From NCBI RefSeq assembly GCF_003387155.1, contig NZ_QUMT01000003.1:770233-834232 (forward strand): a stretch of 64,000 bases of DNA. Reading direction: 5' to 3'. Source of the stretch: Roseateles depolymerans. GTDB lineage: Bacteria; Pseudomonadota; Gammaproteobacteria; Burkholderiales; Burkholderiaceae_C. Position numbers and translations under genes: made by a program. The notes beneath the pieces are model-generated. The model had not been told where the DNA came from. It saw only the letters and a list, made by a program, of their open reading frames with translations, and searched no databases. Positions within the stretch are counted from its first letter, which is position 1, and every line of letters begins with the position of its first letter. Shown here one piece after another: positions 16,061 to 25,069 of this stretch.

Positions 16061-17782
16061 TCAATAAGCGACGTTCAGCTGCACCCAGGCGCGCTGACGC
16101 TCGGCGCGACCGTCGGCCTCCAGGCCGTTGGCGCTGCGACCGCGGTTGTGACCCAGGGTGTGGGCCCAGGCACTGCGAACGCTCCAGCGCTCACCCGACA
16201 CGTTCAAGCCCAGGCCGGCACCGGCCAGGCGGTAGTGATTGGTGGACGGATCCGCCAGGGCGCCCGTCCAGGGGTTCTGGTGCTGGGTGATGCCGCCCAC
16301 ATCCAGGAAGCCCAGGCCCTGCGCGCGCAGGCCGTAGAAGCGGAAGTCGCGACGCAGTTCCATGCTGGCCAGCCAGCCGCTGTCGCCAGAGGCCTCGCCC
16401 ACGGCATAGGCCCGCACACCAGCGGGGCCGCCGAGGATGAACTTCTCGGAGGAGTCCAGGTTGTCGGTGGCCAGTTGGCCGTTGGCCGACACGAACAGCG
16501 TCCAGCTGCCCAGGCCCGGCAGGCTCTGGTTGCGGCCCACATGCCAGTTCAGCTTGGTGAAGCTGCCCTGGGTGGAGGCGCCCACCGCATCCGCACGGGC
16601 GTCATCCGGATTGCGGGCCAGGGACACCTGGCCGCTGGCCACGCCCAGACCCCAGTCGGTCTGGCCGCCGCCGAAGCGCTCGTCCCAGGCGTTGGCGCTG
16701 AAACCCACGTTCACCCGGTCCACGCGGCGACGGTGCAGCGACACGCCCAGCGCGTCGTCGTCCAGGCGGCGGTCTTCGGCGTCCAGGTTCAGCCAGACAT
16801 TGCTTTCGCGGGCGCGCTGCAGCGGGAAGCTCAGGCCGGCGCCCAGGCTGCGGGCGGTGCCGCGCAGCTCCAGCGGTTCCAGTTCCAGGCCGACGCTGTA
16901 GCGCAGGTAGGAGGCGTTGACGTTGGCCCGCAGACCCTTGGGCGACAAAGCCCACGCGTAGGAGGCTGCGGCCTGGCTGGTGTCGCGGGTCTTGCTCAGC
17001 GAGACGAAGGCCTGGTCTTCCCGCTCCAGCGGACGATTCAGCACGCCGCGCACGGTGGCCCGCACATCGCCGGTGTAGCGGTTGGCGAAGTTGTCCACCG
17101 AGGCGGAGACGCCCCAGGCGCGCTGCTCTTCCACCTGGGCTTCGATGCGGCTGGTGCCAGGCTGATCGCCCTTGGCCAGCGCCGAACGCACGGTGATGCC
17201 CGGCACGTCGCGCATCAGCAGCAGCGCGCGCTCCAGGTCTTCCGCCTTGGGGGGGCCTTCGGGCAGGTTGGCATCGGCGATGACTCGCAGGCGGGCCTGC
17301 AGCGCGGCATTGCCGCCGGTCAGGCCCAGACGGCCCGGACCTTCCTGCAGCCGGCCCGGCACCACCGCAATCTGCAATTCACCACCGCTGAGGTCCTGGC
17401 GCGGCAGGTAGGCGCGGGCCAGCAGGTAGCCCTTGGCCTGCAGGCGCGCGGTCACGCGCGCGGCCAGGGCTTGCATCTGGGCATGGTTCAGCCGCTGACC
17501 GACACCGTCGGCCACCCAGGCCTGCAGTTCGGTCTCGGTGGCCAGGCCGTCGGCGCCGGTGAAGCGCACCTGCTGGACCAGGGCGGTCAGGCCCGGCTGG
17601 CCGGCCGCCTGCGACAGCGCATTGGCGTCGGCCTTGGGTTCGGTGCTGGGGCGGCTCGCGGGTTGTTCGACACGCTGACGCTCGTTGAGCAATTGGCCGG
17701 CGTCCGGCGTGGCGGCGATCGTTAACAAAGGCGACATGCTCAGCAGTGCTGCAGCCATGCGCAGATTCGTGATCTCGTGCAC
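16061..17782 (-). CDS. ShlB/FhaC/HecB-family two-partner secretion transporter
   Basis: 573 residues, the usual TpsB size. A signal peptide (about 1-24, ending TIAATPDAG) is followed by a Pro/Lys-rich linker, a POTRA domain (about 75-155, with LVQQVRFTGADGL and GYLLARAYLPRQDLSGG), a second POTRA-like part, and a 16-strand outer-membrane barrel ending in VQLNVAY with a terminal aromatic residue. The barrel contains the conserved FILGGPAGVRAY segment (VRGY-like motif of the family). The GTG at 17782 is preferred: AAGGGA lies upstream at suitable distance, though ATG 17758 is possible. It is the first gene of the operon and should export the exoprotein encoded immediately downstream. Confidence 0.93.
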   Translation of the reverse strand: MHEITNLRMAAALLSMSPLLTIAATPDAGQLLNERQRVEQPASRPSTEPKADANALSQAAGQPGLTALVQQVRFTGADGLATETELQAWVADGVGQRLNHAQMQALAARVTARLQAKGYLLARAYLPRQDLSGGELQIAVVPGRLQEGPGRLGLTGGNAALQARLRVIADANLPEGPPKAEDLERALLLMRDVPGITVRSALAKGDQPGTSRIEAQVEEQRAWGVSASVDNFANRYTGDVRATVRGVLNRPLEREDQAFVSLSKTRDTSQAAASYAWALSPKGLRANVNASYLRYSVGLELEPLELRGTARSLGAGLSFPLQRARESNVWLNLDAEDRRLDDDALGVSLHRRRVDRVNVGFSANAWDERFGGGQTDWGLGVASGQVSLARNPDDARADAVGASTQGSFTKLNWHVGRNQSLPGLGSWTLFVSANGQLATDNLDSSEKFILGGPAGVRAYAVGEASGDSGWLASMELRRDFRFYGLRAQGLGFLDVGGITQHQNPWTGALADPSTNHYRLAGAGLGLNVSGERWSVRSAWAHTLGHNRGRSANGLEADGRAERQRAWVQLNVAY

Positions 17783-18000
17783 CTGGGTTCCCTTGGTCTT
17801 ATGTGCTTGGGTCGCGTTTATCCGCGTCCCGAGGGGCCGGGGGTTTTGCGAAAACGCCTGCGCCCTTTGCCAAAAGGAATGCCGCCGTACATTGAATGCA
17901 ACGTTGTGAAATTTTTACGTGGTACTTGTGCGCAGGGCGCGACGTCTTTCGCCCCGGGAGACAGACATCCACGGTGGGCGCGCCGGACAATCTGTTCCCT
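17783..18000. promoter_or_regulatory. Divergent promoter region between secretion operon and regulator pair
   Basis: A 218-base region from which the transporter/exoprotein operon and the receiver-AraC/kinase pair diverge. It contains an AT-richer stretch around 17888-17925 with poly-T (GAAATTTTTACG), the most likely location for promoter elements and activator binding. Exact promoter hexamers could not be set with confidence. Confidence 0.5.
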
Positions 18001-18810
18001 ATGACGGAGACCGATACCGCCGTCCCTTCCGGGGCCACGGCGCCACTGATACTGCTGATCGACGACGTGCCCGAGGACCTTCGCTGGCTCAATGAGCTGC
18101 TGCGCAAGGAATACCGCATGGCCCTGGCCCACAGCGGCCAGCAGGGCCTGCAACGGGCGCAGGCCCTGCGGCCGCAACTGATCCTGCTGGATGTCGGCCT
18201 GCCGGACATGGACGGCTTTGCGCTGTGCCGCCTGCTCAAGACCGATCCCATCACCGCCGCCATCCCGGTGCTGTTCCTCAGCGCCCACAACCAGCCGGAC
18301 GACCGGGTGAACGGCCTGGGGCTGGGGGCAGTGGACTTCATCAGCAAGCCGTTCTGGCCGGAGGAAGTGCTGGCCCGCGTGCGGGTGCATCTGGCCCTGG
18401 CCGCGCAGCTCCAGCACAAGGACGAAGAAGAACCTGCCGGGGCGCCAACCGGCGATCCGGCGTCCCGCAATCCGGACGGCCTGCTGGTGCAGGAGGCCGT
18501 GCGCTACATCCGCGCGCATCTGGCCGAGCTGCCCCCGGTGCCGGAACTGGCCCGCCGCATCGGCCTGCATGAAAAGCGTCTGCTGGCCCTGTTCCGGGAC
18601 CATCTGGGACAGACGGTGTCGGGTTTCGTCAGCGAGGAACGGATGCGCCATGGCGCCCGGCTGCTGTCGGAGACCGGCATGGCGGTGCAGCAGGTGGCCC
18701 TGGCGGTGGGATTCAACAACCCCGGCAACTTCGCCACGGCCTTCCGAACCCGCTTCGGGCAGAGCCCGATGGCCTACCGAATGGCGGCGCGCGAAGGCAG
18801 CGTCCAGTGA
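18001..18810 (+). CDS. Response regulator: receiver plus AraC-type DNA-binding domain
   Basis: 269 residues from ATG 18001; the open frame to 17896 is rejected because it lacks family similarity. The receiver (about 14-130) has the acidic pair DD at 21-22, phosphoacceptor Asp64 in LLDVGLPDMDGF, Ser/Thr-Ala at FLSA and the Lys in ISKPF. The AraC double helix-turn-helix fills about 165-265, including VSGFVSEERMRHGARLL and the signature VGFNNPGNFATAFRTRFG. It shares a four-base GTGA overlap with the kinase gene downstream, so the two form a coupled two-component pair. Divergent placement beside the secretion operon suggests it controls that operon; this is inference from position. Confidence 0.9.
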   Translation: MTETDTAVPSGATAPLILLIDDVPEDLRWLNELLRKEYRMALAHSGQQGLQRAQALRPQLILLDVGLPDMDGFALCRLLKTDPITAAIPVLFLSAHNQPDDRVNGLGLGAVDFISKPFWPEEVLARVRVHLALAAQLQHKDEEEPAGAPTGDPASRNPDGLLVQEAVRYIRAHLAELPPVPELARRIGLHEKRLLALFRDHLGQTVSGFVSEERMRHGARLLSETGMAVQQVALAVGFNNPGNFATAFRTRFGQSPMAYRMAAREGSVQ

Positions 18811-21170
18811 TCGGGACCCGGGCGCTGCACGCCTGGCCGATGCGGGCGGCGCTGCTGCTGGTCCTGTTCCTGATGCTGGCGTCGCCGGCCCGCGCACAAA
18901 GCGTGCTGGAACTTCAGGCCCAGCAGCCGGTGATCGACCTGACCCCTTATGTCTGGCTGCATGTGGACCCCAAGGCGGACGCGACCCTGGCCGACGTGCT
19001 GTCCTCCCGCGACTTTGCCGCCGCCCAGCGCCATGATCTGCAGCCCGGCTACACGCCCGCGGCCTACTGGCTGCGCATCCGGCTGCACAACGGCACGCAG
19101 GAGCCGATCCGCCGCCACCTGCGGGTGCCACCCGCGCGGCTGGAAGAGATCAGTCTGTATGCCCGCACCGAGGGCCTGGGCTGGCATCGGTCGGATGCGG
19201 GCCTGTCGGTGCCCTTCTCCCAGCGCGAGCTTCCCGTCCGGGTGAGTACGTTCTCCGTGCAGGTGGAACCGGGCCAGCAGGTGGAATTGCTGCTGCGGGT
19301 CGCCAGCCGCAGTTCCATCAACCTGCGGCCGCAGCTGTGGGAGACGGCGGCGCTCGCGCTGCGGCATCAGCGGGAGCTGCTGGCGGACGGCCTGATGCTG
19401 GGCATGATGAGCCTGCTGCTGCTGCTGGCGCTGGCGCTGGGCTTTCTGCTGCGGGAACGGGCCTACGTCTACACGGCGCTGTATGTGCTGAGCTACATGC
19501 TCTATGAATCGGGCATGCGGGGCACCAGCTTCATGCTGCTGTGGCCCGACGCGACCGACTGGGCCTTGCGGTCCCTCTCCACCTTCGCCATCCTCACCAC
19601 CTTGCTACAGGTGCTGGCCCTGGTGCGCATGCTGGGCCTGGCCCGCACGCAGCCGCGCTTGCAGCGCGCGCTGCGGGTGGTGGCCCTGGCGAATTTCCTG
19701 GGCGTCGGTCTGTGCGTGTTCGGCAACTATCCGCTGGGCACCTTCATCACCGCACAGTTCAACACCGTGCTGCTGCTGGCCATGGTGGTGGGGGCGTGGC
19801 GAGCCTGGCAACAGCGCCACCCGCTGGCCAAGCCCTGGCTGGGCATGCTGGTGGCCGGCATGCTGGGCATGACGCCGCGGTATGCAGAACTGCTGGGGCT
19901 CATGCCTTACAGCGCGCTGAGCGACTATGCCCCGCCGATCGCCAGCCTGCTGGGCACTTTGCTGGTGCTGGGCGGGCTGCTGCGCCGCATGCAGCGGCAG
20001 AAGGCCCGGCAGGAACTGCGGCTGGAGATGGCGGTCCGGGAACGGACGATGGCGCTGGATGAAGCCCGAGAGCGGGCCGAACGCAGCGACAAGGCCAAGG
20101 GACGGCTGCTCGGCTATCTGGGCCATGACCTGCGGGCGCCGCTGGCGTCGGTGGTGCAGGTGGCGCGGCAACTGCGACCGGGCGAGGACTTCGAGGCCAG
20201 CCGCCATGCCATCGAGCACAGCAGCCTGCTGGCGCTGGAGATGATCGACGAGATGCAGCACTTCTCGCGGTCCCCGGAATCGGAGGCAAGGCTGGAGATC
20301 CTGCCCGCGCCGCTCTATCTGCATGGGCTGCTGCAGGAGATCGTCCACCAGAGCCAGGCCCTGGCCCGCGCGGGCGGCAACACGCTGACGCTGGTGATTG
20401 CCCATGAGCTGCCCTCGGTCGTGCAACTGGATGCGCGGCGCTTGCGGCAGGTGCTGGTCAACCTGCTGGCCAACGCGGCCAAGTTCACCCGGGGCGGGCG
20501 CATCGTGCTGCAGGCGGGCGTCACGCAGGATGGGGCGCTGGCGCTGGCGGTCAAGGACAACGGGCCCGGCATCGCGGCCGAAGACCTGGCGCGGGTGTTC
20601 GAGCCCTTCGTCCGGGCCCCGACCGAAGCGTTCCGGCCCGGCATCGGGCTGGGCCTGAGCATCGTGCAGCAACTGGTGCAGGCCATGGAAGGACAGATCG
20701 CCGTCCACAGCCGGCCCGGTCAGGGCGCTCGATTCGAGGTGCAGTTGCCCTGGGTGACGGCGCAGGAGGACGAAGTCTTCTGGCCGCCGGCACGGCCCTG
20801 GCTGGCGCAGCCGATCGGTGAAGGTCACACGGCCCTGCTGCTGGACCATTGCGCGGTGGTGCGCGAGGCGCTGCGGGAGCGGCTGGTACTGGCGGGATTT
20901 GAATGCCTGGAGGCATCGAGTCCGCAGGAGGCCGATGCGCTGATGCAGGCGTATCCAGTGCGGCTGCTGGTGGTGGAGCCGGAGCTCACTGACGACATGC
21001 CGGCGTGGCTGTCCACCTGGCGGCGCCGACCGCAGACGGCCCTGCTCTACTGCAGCCAATGGCATGCGGCGACGGCGGGCGGCCCGCCGAGGCTGCTCAA
21101 GCCAGCGCCGGAGAGCGACTGGTGGGTGACGTTGTCAGGCCTGATGCGGCGCGAGGAAGCCCTGCAGTGA
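18807..21170 (+). CDS. 7TMR-DISM sensor histidine kinase with degenerate receiver
   Basis: 787 residues from GTG 18807. After a signal segment there is a 7TMR-DISMED2 extracytoplasmic domain (about 35-175, often carbohydrate-sensing), seven transmembrane helices (about 190-390), a dimerisation/phosphoacceptor domain with His in GHDLRAPL near 440, and an HATPase domain with DNGPGI near 583 and GIGLGLSIV near 611. The C-terminal 110 residues resemble a receiver, but the phosphoacceptor position reads VVEPEL, with Glu instead of Asp, and the acidic pocket is poor (LLLDH), so it is probably a non-phosphorylated pseudo-receiver. The partner is the overlapping receiver-AraC protein. Confidence 0.9.
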   Translation: MIGTRALHAWPMRAALLLVLFLMLASPARAQSVLELQAQQPVIDLTPYVWLHVDPKADATLADVLSSRDFAAAQRHDLQPGYTPAAYWLRIRLHNGTQEPIRRHLRVPPARLEEISLYARTEGLGWHRSDAGLSVPFSQRELPVRVSTFSVQVEPGQQVELLLRVASRSSINLRPQLWETAALALRHQRELLADGLMLGMMSLLLLLALALGFLLRERAYVYTALYVLSYMLYESGMRGTSFMLLWPDATDWALRSLSTFAILTTLLQVLALVRMLGLARTQPRLQRALRVVALANFLGVGLCVFGNYPLGTFITAQFNTVLLLAMVVGAWRAWQQRHPLAKPWLGMLVAGMLGMTPRYAELLGLMPYSALSDYAPPIASLLGTLLVLGGLLRRMQRQKARQELRLEMAVRERTMALDEARERAERSDKAKGRLLGYLGHDLRAPLASVVQVARQLRPGEDFEASRHAIEHSSLLALEMIDEMQHFSRSPESEARLEILPAPLYLHGLLQEIVHQSQALARAGGNTLTLVIAHELPSVVQLDARRLRQVLVNLLANAAKFTRGGRIVLQAGVTQDGALALAVKDNGPGIAAEDLARVFEPFVRAPTEAFRPGIGLGLSIVQQLVQAMEGQIAVHSRPGQGARFEVQLPWVTAQEDEVFWPPARPWLAQPIGEGHTALLLDHCAVVREALRERLVLAGFECLEASSPQEADALMQAYPVRLLVVEPELTDDMPAWLSTWRRRPQTALLYCSQWHAATAGGPPRLLKPAPESDWWVTLSGLMRREEALQ

Positions 21171-21914
21171 TCGAGGGCGGGCGCTCAGCCAGAGGCGAGC
21201 GGCGTCGAGGGGTTCTGGGGGCTCGAAGCCTTGCGCTTGAAGCAAGCGGGCGATGGGGGCTTCCTCCAGTGCAATGACGCTGAACGCATGCGTCCAGGTG
21301 TCGGCACCGATGCGGTAGCGCAGGGTCATGCGGACCTGAGTGCCCTCCGAGTTCGGGTCAGAGCCGGGGGCGGGGTTGGGGTCCGGGCTTCGCTCGACGG
21401 AGACGACTTCCATCGACCCGTCCTCGCTACGGCTGACGTCACCGACCTGTGCCGACAGCAGCCAGTGCGGGGGCTGGCGCTTGAGGATCAGTCGGCCCTC
21501 CGGGGCGACATGCCGCGCTGCAGCGGCCACGAAGGCGCGCCGCACGGCGCTGTCCGCATGGTTGATCATGCCGCTGGGCAGCAGCACCACATCGAAGCGT
21601 TGGTCGAGCTGAAGGGTTTCGATGTCCGCCTGCACGCGCTGCACCGCGTCGCTGACGTGGCGCAGCATGTCGGCCGAGTTGTCCACGCCGGTGACGCGGC
21701 AGCCGAACTCAAGCAGCCGATGCGTCAGCCGACCGGTGCCGCATCCCAGCTCCAGCACGGTGGTGCCGGGCGGCAGCCAGGGTTTCAGCAGCTCGATCTC
21801 ACCGGCATAGGCCGATCGACGATACAGCTCCACCGAACACCCATCAGCGGACTGCGGGCCGGGGCCGGCGCCGCTGAAGTGGAGGGGGAGTGAGGCCGGT
21901 GAACGAGTCTCCAT
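21135..21914 (-). CDS. Class I SAM-dependent methyltransferase
   Basis: 259 residues. Motif I is VLELGCGTGRL at about 53-63, followed by the acidic VTGVDNS loop near 75 and the DVVLLPSGMINH motif IV region. The C-terminal half carries an insertion with a Pro/Asp/Asn-rich stretch around 180-195 and a beta-rich substrate domain (MTLRYRIGADTWTH). This resembles small-molecule Methyltransf_11/25 enzymes; the substrate cannot be inferred. The 3' end overlaps the convergent kinase gene by 36 bases. Confidence 0.85.
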   Translation of the reverse strand: METRSPASLPLHFSGAGPGPQSADGCSVELYRRSAYAGEIELLKPWLPPGTTVLELGCGTGRLTHRLLEFGCRVTGVDNSADMLRHVSDAVQRVQADIETLQLDQRFDVVLLPSGMINHADSAVRRAFVAAAARHVAPEGRLILKRQPPHWLLSAQVGDVSRSEDGSMEVVSVERSPDPNPAPGSDPNSEGTQVRMTLRYRIGADTWTHAFSVIALEEAPIARLLQAQGFEPPEPLDAARLWLSARPRSLQGFLAPHQA

Positions 21915-22061
21915 GGATGCGCGTGTTGAGGCCAGCAGGCTTGTTGAAACTCAGTGGTCCAAGCATAGCGCTCCACTTGAGCAACCTCAAAGATCGCAGA
22001 GTTGGCAAGCATGCAGTCATCACCGCGAGACAGCTGTTGCCAGCTGGCGGACACCCCGCGT

Positions 22062-22757
22062 TCAACGTCCCCCCACCGTCCGCGACGGATGCAGGGTATC
22101 CGTCCCCATCGCCTTGGCGCGCCGGGCCGCCTCCGGCATCAGACGTCCGCCGGCGCTGCGCCAGCCGCGCCACAGCTCCTCCAGATAGGGCAGGATCTCG
22201 AAGAACAGAATCACCAGCAGGATGGTGGCGAGATAGGCGGTTGGCAGCGGCGTGTCTTTCCACGCCAGCGAAAAGTCCGCGGCCTCCGGCCCGACCCCCA
22301 CCAGTGCCATCGCCTGCGGCCAGTGCAAGGCCACCACCGCGATGATGGCCATGAGTGGAATCATCTCCAGGAAGCTGTGCACGTGCTGCTCCAGCACCGT
22401 CACCACCCGCGCCGTCGTGGCGTAGCTCACATCCCACAGCGCCGTCAGCTCATGGATGAAGAAGCACACCACCATCACCGCAATCACCAGCGCGTTGATG
22501 CGCAGGAACAGGCAGGCCAGCACCGGCAGGCCCACCTCCACAAACATCAGCAGGTGAATCAGCGACTCCTTCGCGCCGGTCGTCTGCTCGATGCGCGCAG
22601 CCCGATGACAGAACCAGTCCGCCACACCCGCCAGCAACCACAGCGGCAGGATGAAATAGAGCAGGATCAGCTCGGTCGGGTCGCCCGCCGCTGTGGCGAG
22701 CGTCGTGGCGGCCGGGACGGCCGTAAAGGCCATGGGCAAGGCAGTGGTGACGGACAT
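22062..22757 (-). CDS. Conserved hypothetical multi-pass membrane protein
   Basis: 231 residues from ATG 22757, selected because GGAG lies eight bases upstream; an open frame to 22898 adds no plausible sequence. Five or so transmembrane helices are visible (ELILLYFILPLWLLAGVADW; FVEVGLPVLACLFLRI; ALVIAVMVVCFFIHEL; LMAIIAVVALHW; TILLVILFFEILPY). Histidines in DWFCHRAA, CFFIHELTALWD and LEQHVHSFLE lie near membrane faces and could bind metal or haem, but this is speculation. No known family could be named. Confidence 0.7.
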   Translation of the reverse strand: MSVTTALPMAFTAVPAATTLATAAGDPTELILLYFILPLWLLAGVADWFCHRAARIEQTTGAKESLIHLLMFVEVGLPVLACLFLRINALVIAVMVVCFFIHELTALWDVSYATTARVVTVLEQHVHSFLEMIPLMAIIAVVALHWPQAMALVGVGPEAADFSLAWKDTPLPTAYLATILLVILFFEILPYLEELWRGWRSAGGRLMPEAARRAKAMGTDTLHPSRTVGGR

Positions 22758-22980
22758 GCGAAGGCTCCGTGGTGCGACAACAGGTGCGTCCCGTGAGCAA
22801 ACAGGATGCCCAGCCTCCTGCGCCCTCCCCAGCCCTGCCCGCATCATCGTCCCCTCAATGAGCGGCAGGTGGCTACATGATGGCGTCCGCCGTGGCAATC
22901 ACCGCATGGCCGGATAGCCGCGCAGCCCCATCTGAAATACAACAGCCGGCGAACCTGTCACCAACGCCGAGGGAGGCGTC

Positions 22981-24081
22981 ATGAAAACCACAACCGCTGC
23001 GGCCCTGCTGGTCGCCGCATTGCTCGGGGGCTGCGCGTCGTCCACGCAGACCTTCACCAACACCAAGGCCTCGGACGCGGTCAAGGCCAAGAGCTTCAGC
23101 GCCTACAAGGAAGTCCTCTTCGTTCCCCCCAAGGAGGACCCGCGCCAGGTCGTGCCTCGTGTCGTCAAGGAAATCGAAAGCCTGGGCCTGAAGGTCACCA
23201 CCCTGGACCCCAGCAAGCCCATCGAGGCCCCGCAGGGCACCGCCTTTGTCATCAGCCCCGACGGCTGGATGCTGACCTGTGCCCATGTGCTGAAGGACCA
23301 GAAGGAAGCCACCATTACGCTCAACGGCCAGCGCCTGCTGGCCGACGTCGTCAAGTCCGACACCAAGGTCGACCTCGCCCTGCTCAAGCTGCGTGACCCG
23401 CTGCCCAAGGACACCCCGGTGCTGGCCTTCCGTCAGGCCCGGCCGGCGGCCATGGGCGAGGATGTGTTCACCATCGGCTATCCGCTCAGCCGCCTGCTGG
23501 GCAACAACGCCCGCATGACCAAGGGCCTGCTGTCCGCCACCAGCGGCTTGCGGGACGATGTCAATGAACTGCAGGTGTCCGCCGAAATCCAGCCCGGCAA
23601 CAGTGGCGGACCGCTGCTGGACCAGAGCGGCCAGATCCTCGGCATCATCCGTCAGACCCTCAACCCGGGCGCCGTGGCCCAGGCCACCGGCGGCGCCCTG
23701 CCCCAGAACGTGAACTTCGCGATCAAGGACGAGCCCGCCATCAAGTTCCTGCGCGAAGCCGATGCCGACGGCGCCAAGGCGCTGGTGTTCGACCGTGTCA
23801 CCACGCTGGACACCGCCGCCAAGGCCGTGGCCAAGGTGCAGGCAGGCATCGTGGACGCAGACGGCACCCGCAGCGACAAGGTGTTGGTCAAGCTCGTCTA
23901 CAGCAGCCACTGGGACATCTGGTGGCGCTTCCGCGTCTTCATCATCGCCGCCTATGACTACGAGACGCTGGAGCCCCTTTTCGCAACGGGTCAGGGTCGG
24001 GACAACATGATCAGCAACGAAGAGGTGGTGATCCACGACACGATGGAGAACTTCCGCAAGTCCCTGCGGGACAAGCGCTGA
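22981..24081 (+). CDS. Trypsin-like (S1C) serine protease lipoprotein
   Basis: 366 residues with a strong GGAGG ribosome-binding site before ATG 22981. A lipoprotein signal ends in LLGGC, giving lipidated Cys18; Ala-Ser after the Cys predicts outer-membrane sorting. The protease domain (about 83-265) carries the triad His102 (TCAHVL), Asp131 (KVDLALL) and Ser208 (PGNSGGP), as in HtrA/Do-like proteases, but there is no PDZ domain. The last 80 residues form an extra beta-rich domain with WDIWWRFRVF and YDYETLEPLF. Role in periplasmic or surface proteolysis is inferred. Convergent with the Lrp regulator. Confidence 0.88.
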   Translation: MKTTTAAALLVAALLGGCASSTQTFTNTKASDAVKAKSFSAYKEVLFVPPKEDPRQVVPRVVKEIESLGLKVTTLDPSKPIEAPQGTAFVISPDGWMLTCAHVLKDQKEATITLNGQRLLADVVKSDTKVDLALLKLRDPLPKDTPVLAFRQARPAAMGEDVFTIGYPLSRLLGNNARMTKGLLSATSGLRDDVNELQVSAEIQPGNSGGPLLDQSGQILGIIRQTLNPGAVAQATGGALPQNVNFAIKDEPAIKFLREADADGAKALVFDRVTTLDTAAKAVAKVQAGIVDADGTRSDKVLVKLVYSSHWDIWWRFRVFIIAAYDYETLEPLFATGQGRDNMISNEEVVIHDTMENFRKSLRDKR

Positions 24082-24089
24082 CCTCCCCG

Positions 24090-24109
24090 CCGCCGGCCCC
24101 GGCCGGCGG
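24090..24109. terminator. Perfect GC hairpin between convergent genes
   Basis: CCGCCGGCC (24090-24098) and GGCCGGCGG (24101-24109) form a nine-base-pair stem with a two-base gap, lying between the convergent stop codons at 24081 and 24118. There is no U-tract on either strand, so it is only a possible bidirectional terminator. Confidence 0.45.
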
Positions 24110-24117
24110 TCCGCCCC

Positions 24118-24849
24118 TTACGGCTTCAGATGCCCCAGGGGCAAGGCGCCGCCGGCCTTCACTTCCCCCAGCGAGAAGCTGGTGTGGATGTCCTTCACAT
24201 TCGGCAGGTTCAGCAGCGTGTCGATCGAGAAGCGGCTGAACGCATCCAGGTCGGTGGCCATCACCTGCAGCTCGAAGGTGCCGGCGCCGCTGATGTAGTG
24301 GCAGGCGATCACCTCGGGCAACGCCCGGATGGCCTGCTCCAGCTCCCGGGTGGCCGCACCGTTGTTGCGGTCGGCATCCACCCGCACAAAGGCCAGCACG
24401 CCCAGGCCCAGCTTGCGCCGGTCGATTTCCGCGCGGTAGCCGGTGATGAAGCCCTGCTCCTCCAGCCATCGCACGCGCCGCCAGGTCGGCGCCGCCGACA
24501 GGCCGATCCGGGACGCGAGTTCCGCGTTCGACAAGCGGGCCTCTTTTTGCAGCGCGGCCAGGATGGCGACGTGATAACGATCCAGGCCGCTGGCGGTGGT
24601 GCCGCCGGCCTCGTCGGCGTCAGCGCTCGCTGCCCCGCCCGCCAACCCGCCCGCCAACCCGCCCGCTTTTGCGCCCGCTGCCCCGCCTGAAGCCGCCGCT
24701 GCACCCGTCGCCGAGCCAGTCCCCCCACCGGTCGTTGAGGGGTCCGATCCCGTCAGGGTTTTCCCTTGACGCTGATTTCGCGATGCCAATCGTTCTCTCC
24801 GCCGTTGTCTCAAGCAAGATTCTTGCTCAAGTCTCTTGCGAACGGGCAT
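24118..24849 (-). CDS. Lrp/AsnC-family transcriptional regulator
   Basis: The Lrp core covers the last 155 residues: a winged helix-turn-helix (LDRYHVAILAALQKEARLSN, then LASRIGLSAAPTWRRVRWLE) and a RAM ligand/oligomerisation domain. From ATG 24849 the protein has 243 residues, with a roughly 85-residue N-terminal extension that is basic and then Gly/Ala-rich (repeated GGLAGGLAGG units from a 12-base repeat near 24640-24675). Usual Lrp proteins are about 150-165 residues, so the true start may be a later GTG/TTG and the extension untranslated. It is divergent from the indolepyruvate oxidoreductase gene, a common arrangement in beta-proteobacteria, and probably regulates it in response to an amino acid. 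Confidence 0.85.
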   Translation of the reverse strand: MPVRKRLEQESCLRQRRRERLASRNQRQGKTLTGSDPSTTGGGTGSATGAAAASGGAAGAKAGGLAGGLAGGAASADADEAGGTTASGLDRYHVAILAALQKEARLSNAELASRIGLSAAPTWRRVRWLEEQGFITGYRAEIDRRKLGLGVLAFVRVDADRNNGAATRELEQAIRALPEVIACHYISGAGTFELQVMATDLDAFSRFSIDTLLNLPNVKDIHTSFSLGEVKAGGALPLGHLKP

Positions 24850-25069
24850 AACAAGCAAGCACTCGCCGCGCCGTATTTCCTACACTGGGGTGCTGGTCCG
24901 CCTCCTGCCCCGACAGGACAAGTCACCCCTTGTCCCGGTCCTGAGCGGGGGAAGACCCAGCATGACAACATGGCGCTGAAGACCATCAGCGGTATCTGGC
25001 AGCACGGCCTCGCAGGCCCGCCACAAGCGGGACCCGACGGTGCCGGCCACCAACAGGAGACACCCCCTC
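24850..25069. promoter_or_regulatory. Divergent promoter region, Lrp regulator / indolepyruvate oxidoreductase
   Basis: A 220-base gap between divergent genes. It should hold both promoters and the Lrp-type operator. CAGGAGA at 25053-25059 is the ribosome-binding site for ATG 25070. No individual operator could be resolved by eye. Confidence 0.45.

Noticed and set aside
9471-16067. Plus-strand open frame of 2198 codons opposite the exoprotein gene
   Set aside because: Antisense to a clear TPS exoprotein; the translation is Ala/Arg/His/Gly-rich without domains, an effect of repeat-rich high-GC codon use.
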